DNA from: an uncultured Verrucomicrobiota bacterium
GTDB lineage: Bacteria; Verrucomicrobiota; Verrucomicrobiia; Limisphaerales; UBA1096
Length of the DNA: 5,713 nucleotides
Assembly: GCA_913050205.1 (NCBI GenBank)
Contig: CAJXAU010000128.1
Location: forward strand, 1-5,713
Reading direction: 5' to 3'
A program made the position numbers and the translations under genes. Below, in pieces: positions 3,018 to 5,713 of the stretch (position 1 is the first letter of the stretch; the number at the start of each line of letters is the position of its first letter). The notes beneath the pieces are model-generated. The model searched no databases. It was not told where the DNA came from and worked only from the letters and a program-made list of their open reading frames with translations.

Positions 3018-5713
3018 CTATCTCCCCTTCTCACCCTCACGCCGAGGCCGGAAGGCCATCGAAGTTTGCAGTGAAAAATGGCAGACACAACCGGAACTGG
3101 CCTCGGGAATTAAAACAAGGCCCTGCGCCGGGAGAATATTGATCCAGCATCCGGGCCGTGTCGGGGCAAGAGCCTGAAATCTCCCAGCCGCTGACTTGCC
3201 TAAATCGAGAACGGTCGGGTTCGCAGCGCGAAAAAAAAGACAATCTCCCGCGCCGGTAAGCGTGCCGCAGCTGTGCCCCGGGCGTTTCAGATTCCAGTTC
3301 GCCGGGGTGTCCAGTGGGCCAAGCCGTTTGCCGGTAGCCAACTCGTAAATCGCAGGCTCAGCGATCAACCGTTGCCCAAGAATCACCGGGTGATGCACTT
3401 GTTCCCCGTGCGTGAACGCACCGGGCAATCCCTTATAATGGCTTGCCGACCACAACTCGTGCCCATTGTCCGCCGCAAGGCATTGCACAAGGTACTCGGT
3501 GTCATTGCCCTTGCCGAGCCGGCTGCCGGTTGCCACGAGGTGAGTGTCGGTCGCGGCGAGAAACAGGATGTTCCGACTCTCCCGAAGACGCCCCTCCACT
3601 GCCCGCGTCCAGAGACGCCCACCGGTCTCCGCATCCAGACAGACTATCTGCAGACCGGTTTTACGAAGTGTATCGAGCGAATACCGTCCGCTTCCGTCAA
3701 CCGGTCGGTTGGTTTCAATGAAAAACACCCGCCCACCGCTAAGGGTTATTGTCGGGTTTAAAATCGTCCCACCGTTGTGCGTCCATCGGCCTTGGCCACC
3801 CGGGGAGGCGTCAAGCGGTGCAGAGAAAAGGTGCGTACCGGTTACCACGGATTGATTATTGTTGTAGTCGGCGCTGATCAGGTTGCGGCTTGGATTGGTG
3901 CGCGACGCGGTCGGGTGCTGCGCCGTGCCGAAGATGCGTCCATCCCTCAATACCGCGTACCCCCAATGCCGCCGTTGCCCCGGCGCGAAATCTGACAAAG
4001 GAAACTTCTGCTCCACTTCACCGCTGTCGAGATTTACCAACCGTGCCTCGTCGGCCACGGCCACGAACAGGCGCCCATCGTTCAACGACATGTAACCAGC
4101 ATCATACGGCATCGAGTAGCGCTGCGAACCGGGAAGCGGTTGCCGCCACAACTCGGTGCCGTTGAAGGCATCCACCGCGATCACAAGATTTTCACCGGGA
4201 ATGATCAGCCTGCCCTCTGCAGCAAGGGGCGCGGGCGCACGTAAATGCCGGTCCACCATCGGGGCCGCACCGGGGCCGCCGAACCACTGTAAAACGAGAT
4301 CGCTGTGCACAAGTTTGTCGCCGCTGTTGCTCGTATTGGCCGGTGTACCGTATTGGTGCGTCCACTCGCCCGCACCGGGAAGGCCTTTGGCCGAATGAGG
4401 CGAGGAGTTCGGTGAAAGCCAGACCACGCCGTTGTACGGTTGCAACAATCGTTCCAATTCGCTCTTGGCCAAATGGCCCGAACCCGTACCAAGCCAAGCC
4501 GATTCGGATGCAATCAAGTTGGCAAAATAATCTGTGAACGGCAGTGCATCGCTCTCGACGAGATGCACACTCGCTCGGGTTCCGTACAACCCGCACTCGG
4601 CCAACAACTCCCGGGCTGCCGCAACACTCCCGGCATCCTTACTCACCCCGACAACCCGGATATTTGCAGCCTGCGCCAGCGCAGCGCAGAGCCGGCCGTC
4701 AGTCACATCCGTCACCAATGCCCAGCCGTGTGGTGATTGCAACCGCTTGGCCAAGCGCTTGGCCAAGTTGACCGGTAATTCCACAGGTTTCGGGGCCGGA
4801 GTGAGTTCCTTTCCCGCGTCGGCGGTGGAGAAACAATGCAGCGACCCGGCATCCGTACTGACGAATAATCGGCCAGCCGCAAAGGCCAACCCAAGGGCTC
4901 GGCCGTCCACCTTGGCGGACCAGCGAACGGTACCGTCCCTCACCGAGCGCACCTCAACCAAACCATCCCCACCCAGCACGATGCAATTTCGCAGGGCCAT
5001 GATGGCCTCCCTTCCCGGCACCTTGATTTCCCACATCAACGATTTCAAACGAGCGCCCCGGGCGTCATCAAGCGATTCGCCCAATTGACCCAATTGACGC
5101 TGCATGGCAGTCCTTTTTGTCTGGGTCAAATCCGGTTTTTTTAATTGATTCTTTAAAGCCTCGATTTGGCGGGTGGCATCTTGTGCCGCGACACTCGCCC
5201 GCCGGAATTCCGTGCGGTCGATCGCTCGCAGCCCGGTTTCGCCCAACAAAAAACTATGACGTGGCGAAGCCGCCATGGCGCTCCCCTTGAATGAAGCAAG
5301 GCGACCGGATGATGCAACCGGATTGGACGTCAACGTGCCATCATTGCCGGTACCGGAGAGTAACTCCTCCTCAAGCAACACCGCGAACGCACCACCAGCG
5401 CCACTGAACGATCGAACTTGTCGACCAGTCGCACGATCGATTCCCACCGGATTACCCCGACCGGTTGGGACAAAGAGCATCGAGCGTGATGCCAGCAGGT
5501 AACCCTGTGGCGAGATGTTCAGATTCTGACGCCAAACAGACGAACCATCCGTGGCGTTGAGTGCAGCGACAACCACACCCTGAGATGGGTACAGACCCGC
5601 GGTTGCGTAAACCACGCCAGCGTCCACAACAAGGCCCGATCGGACTGGCCAGAGTGAAATCATCCTGCCATTCCCCGGAATGCGCCAGTCGCGCGATCCA
5701 AGCCGCTCGCGCC
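3018..5713 (-). CDS. Large PQQ-like beta-propeller protein with embedded degenerate methyltransferase-like domain (N-terminus beyond window)
   Basis: About 897 codons are visible and the frame stays open to the right edge, so the start is outside. The ATG at 5661-5663 is internal: the preceding in-frame residues (IPGNGR) belong to the same conserved block. Numbering from that Met: propeller blades about 1-150 (ALNATDGSSVW, IDRATG), a charged coiled coil about 155-208, more blade sequence to about 280, a Rossmann-like region about 312-415 (VTDVTDGRL, VVGVSKD, LVESDALPF), a GEWTHQYG-PANTS block (432-446), then further blades (VDAFNGTELW, LDAETGGRLW, ADNGHELW) to a Cys-rich end (GCWINI, SSGCVC). 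The A/D-x-x-x-G-x-x-x-W repeats mark PQQ-type propellers. The canonical glycine-rich SAM motif is absent, so methyl transfer is doubtful. No signal peptide can be checked because the start is missing. Such proteins are known to me from planctomycetes and verrucomicrobia; their function is not established. Three palindrome copies lie within the gene. Confidence 0.88.
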   Translation of the reverse strand, partial: RERLGSRDWRIPGNGRMISLWPVRSGLVVDAGVVYATAGLYPSQGVVVAALNATDGSSVWRQNLNISPQGYLLASRSMLFVPTGRGNPVGIDRATGRQVRSFSGAGGAFAVLLEEELLSGTGNDGTLTSNPVASSGRLASFKGSAMAASPRHSFLLGETGLRAIDRTEFRRASVAAQDATRQIEALKNQLKKPDLTQTKRTAMQRQLGQLGESLDDARGARLKSLMWEIKVPGREAIMALRNCIVLGGDGLVEVRSVRDGTVRWSAKVDGRALGLAFAAGRLFVSTDAGSLHCFSTADAGKELTPAPKPVELPVNLAKRLAKRLQSPHGWALVTDVTDGRLCAALAQAANIRVVGVSKDAGSVAAARELLAECGLYGTRASVHLVESDALPFTDYFANLIASESAWLGTGSGHLAKSELERLLQPYNGVVWLSPNSSPHSAKGLPGAGEWTHQYGTPANTSNSGDKLVHSDLVLQWFGGPGAAPMVDRHLRAPAPLAAEGRLIIPGENLVIAVDAFNGTELWRQPLPGSQRYSMPYDAGYMSLNDGRLFVAVADEARLVNLDSGEVEQKFPLSDFAPGQRRHWGYAVLRDGRIFGTAQHPTASRTNPSRNLISADYNNNQSVVTGTHLFSAPLDASPGGQGRWTHNGGTILNPTITLSGGRVFFIETNRPVDGSGRYSLDTLRKTGLQIVCLDAETGGRLWTRAVEGRLRESRNILFLAATDTHLVATGSRLGKGNDTEYLVQCLAADNGHELWSASHYKGLPGAFTHGEQVHHPVILGQRLIAEPAIYELATGKRLGPLDTPANWNLKRPGHSCGTLTGAGDCLFFRAANPTVLDLGKSAAGRFQALAPTRPGCWINILPAQGLVLIPEASSGCVCHFSLQTSMAFRPRREGEKGR
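4465..4472. repeat. TTGGCCAA palindrome, core-only copy
   Basis: The 8-bp core without complementary flanks (C on the left, A on the right). It encodes Leu398-Ala399-Lys400 of the propeller protein, near the end of the Rossmann-like region. It is the least extended complete copy, so could be chance alone, but it shares the Leu-Ala-Lys frame of the others. Confidence 0.65.
4744..4767. repeat. Two exact tandem units of CGCTTGGCCAAG
   Basis: Two identical 12-bp units head to tail, with cores at 4747-4754 and 4759-4766. Bases 4746-4767 form a 22-bp perfect palindrome. The 12-bp period keeps the reading frame and encodes LAKRLAKR (residues 300-307 from the Met at 5663) in the segment leading into the Rossmann-like domain of the propeller protein. 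Confidence 0.9.
5080..5097. repeat. 9-bp tandem duplication in the coiled-coil region
   Basis: CCCAATTGA is present twice head to tail. On the coding strand it gives QLGQLGE in the predicted coiled coil of the propeller protein. It looks like a simple in-frame slippage duplication that adds three residues. Confidence 0.6.

Noticed and set aside
4260..4280. Repeated GGGGCCGC near 4260-4280 as a mobile or structural repeat
   Set aside because: It encodes the conserved FGGPGAAP stretch of the propeller protein and appears to be ordinary Gly/Ala/Pro codon use.
1..5713. CRISPR array, tRNA, rRNA, insertion sequence or phage genes
   Set aside because: No regularly spaced direct repeats with unique spacers, no tRNA- or rRNA-like segments and no transposase or phage motifs were seen. 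The palindrome copies are irregularly spaced and mostly inside genes.

Overview
The window holds four same-strand (minus) genes packed with almost no spare DNA. They read from the right edge to the left edge. The likely source is a bacterium of the Planctomycetota-Verrucomicrobiota group. The main support is the large propeller protein at the right, whose N-terminal 'IPGNGR-ISLWPVR' block, internal 'EWTHQYG-PANTS' block and C-terminal 'RPGCWINI-P' and 'SSGC-C' blocks match, from memory, a protein type typical of those phyla. Phylum is therefore an inference, not a demonstrated fact.

Layout. (1) 3018-5713: most of a very large PQQ-like beta-propeller protein with a coiled coil and a degenerate methyltransferase-like Rossmann domain set between propeller parts. 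Its N-terminus lies beyond the right edge. (2) 2880-3017: the only intergenic gap, with a small stem-loop just after the propeller stop codon and one copy of a palindrome that recurs through the window. (3) 1860-2879 (or from 2912): a lipoprotein sugar-binding protein of the RbsB type. (4) 347-1876: a double-ATPase subunit of the RbsA/MglA type, overlapping the binding-protein gene. (5) 1-350: the first third of an RbsC-type permease, overlapping the ATPase gene by 4 bases and cut by the left edge.

Genes 3-5 form a complete set of parts for one CUT2 (ribose/galactose-type) ABC importer, with binding protein, energy unit and channel in that order and overlapping starts that suggest coupled translation. 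The sugar cannot be named from sequence. The propeller gene reads in the same direction but is separated by a gap of 105-138 bases, so a shared transcript is possible but not shown.

The most unusual signal is not a gene. The 8-bp palindrome TTGGCCAA, usually extended to CTTGGCCAAG or CGCTTGGCCAAGCG, occurs eight times in 5.7 kb, where simple base composition predicts about 0.1. Seven copies lie inside genes and all seven are read in the same codon frame as Leu-Ala-Lys; one copy is intergenic. Two sites carry head-to-tail units with a 12-bp period. This looks like a highly iterated palindrome, comparable in kind to cyanobacterial HIP1 or to DNA uptake sequences.
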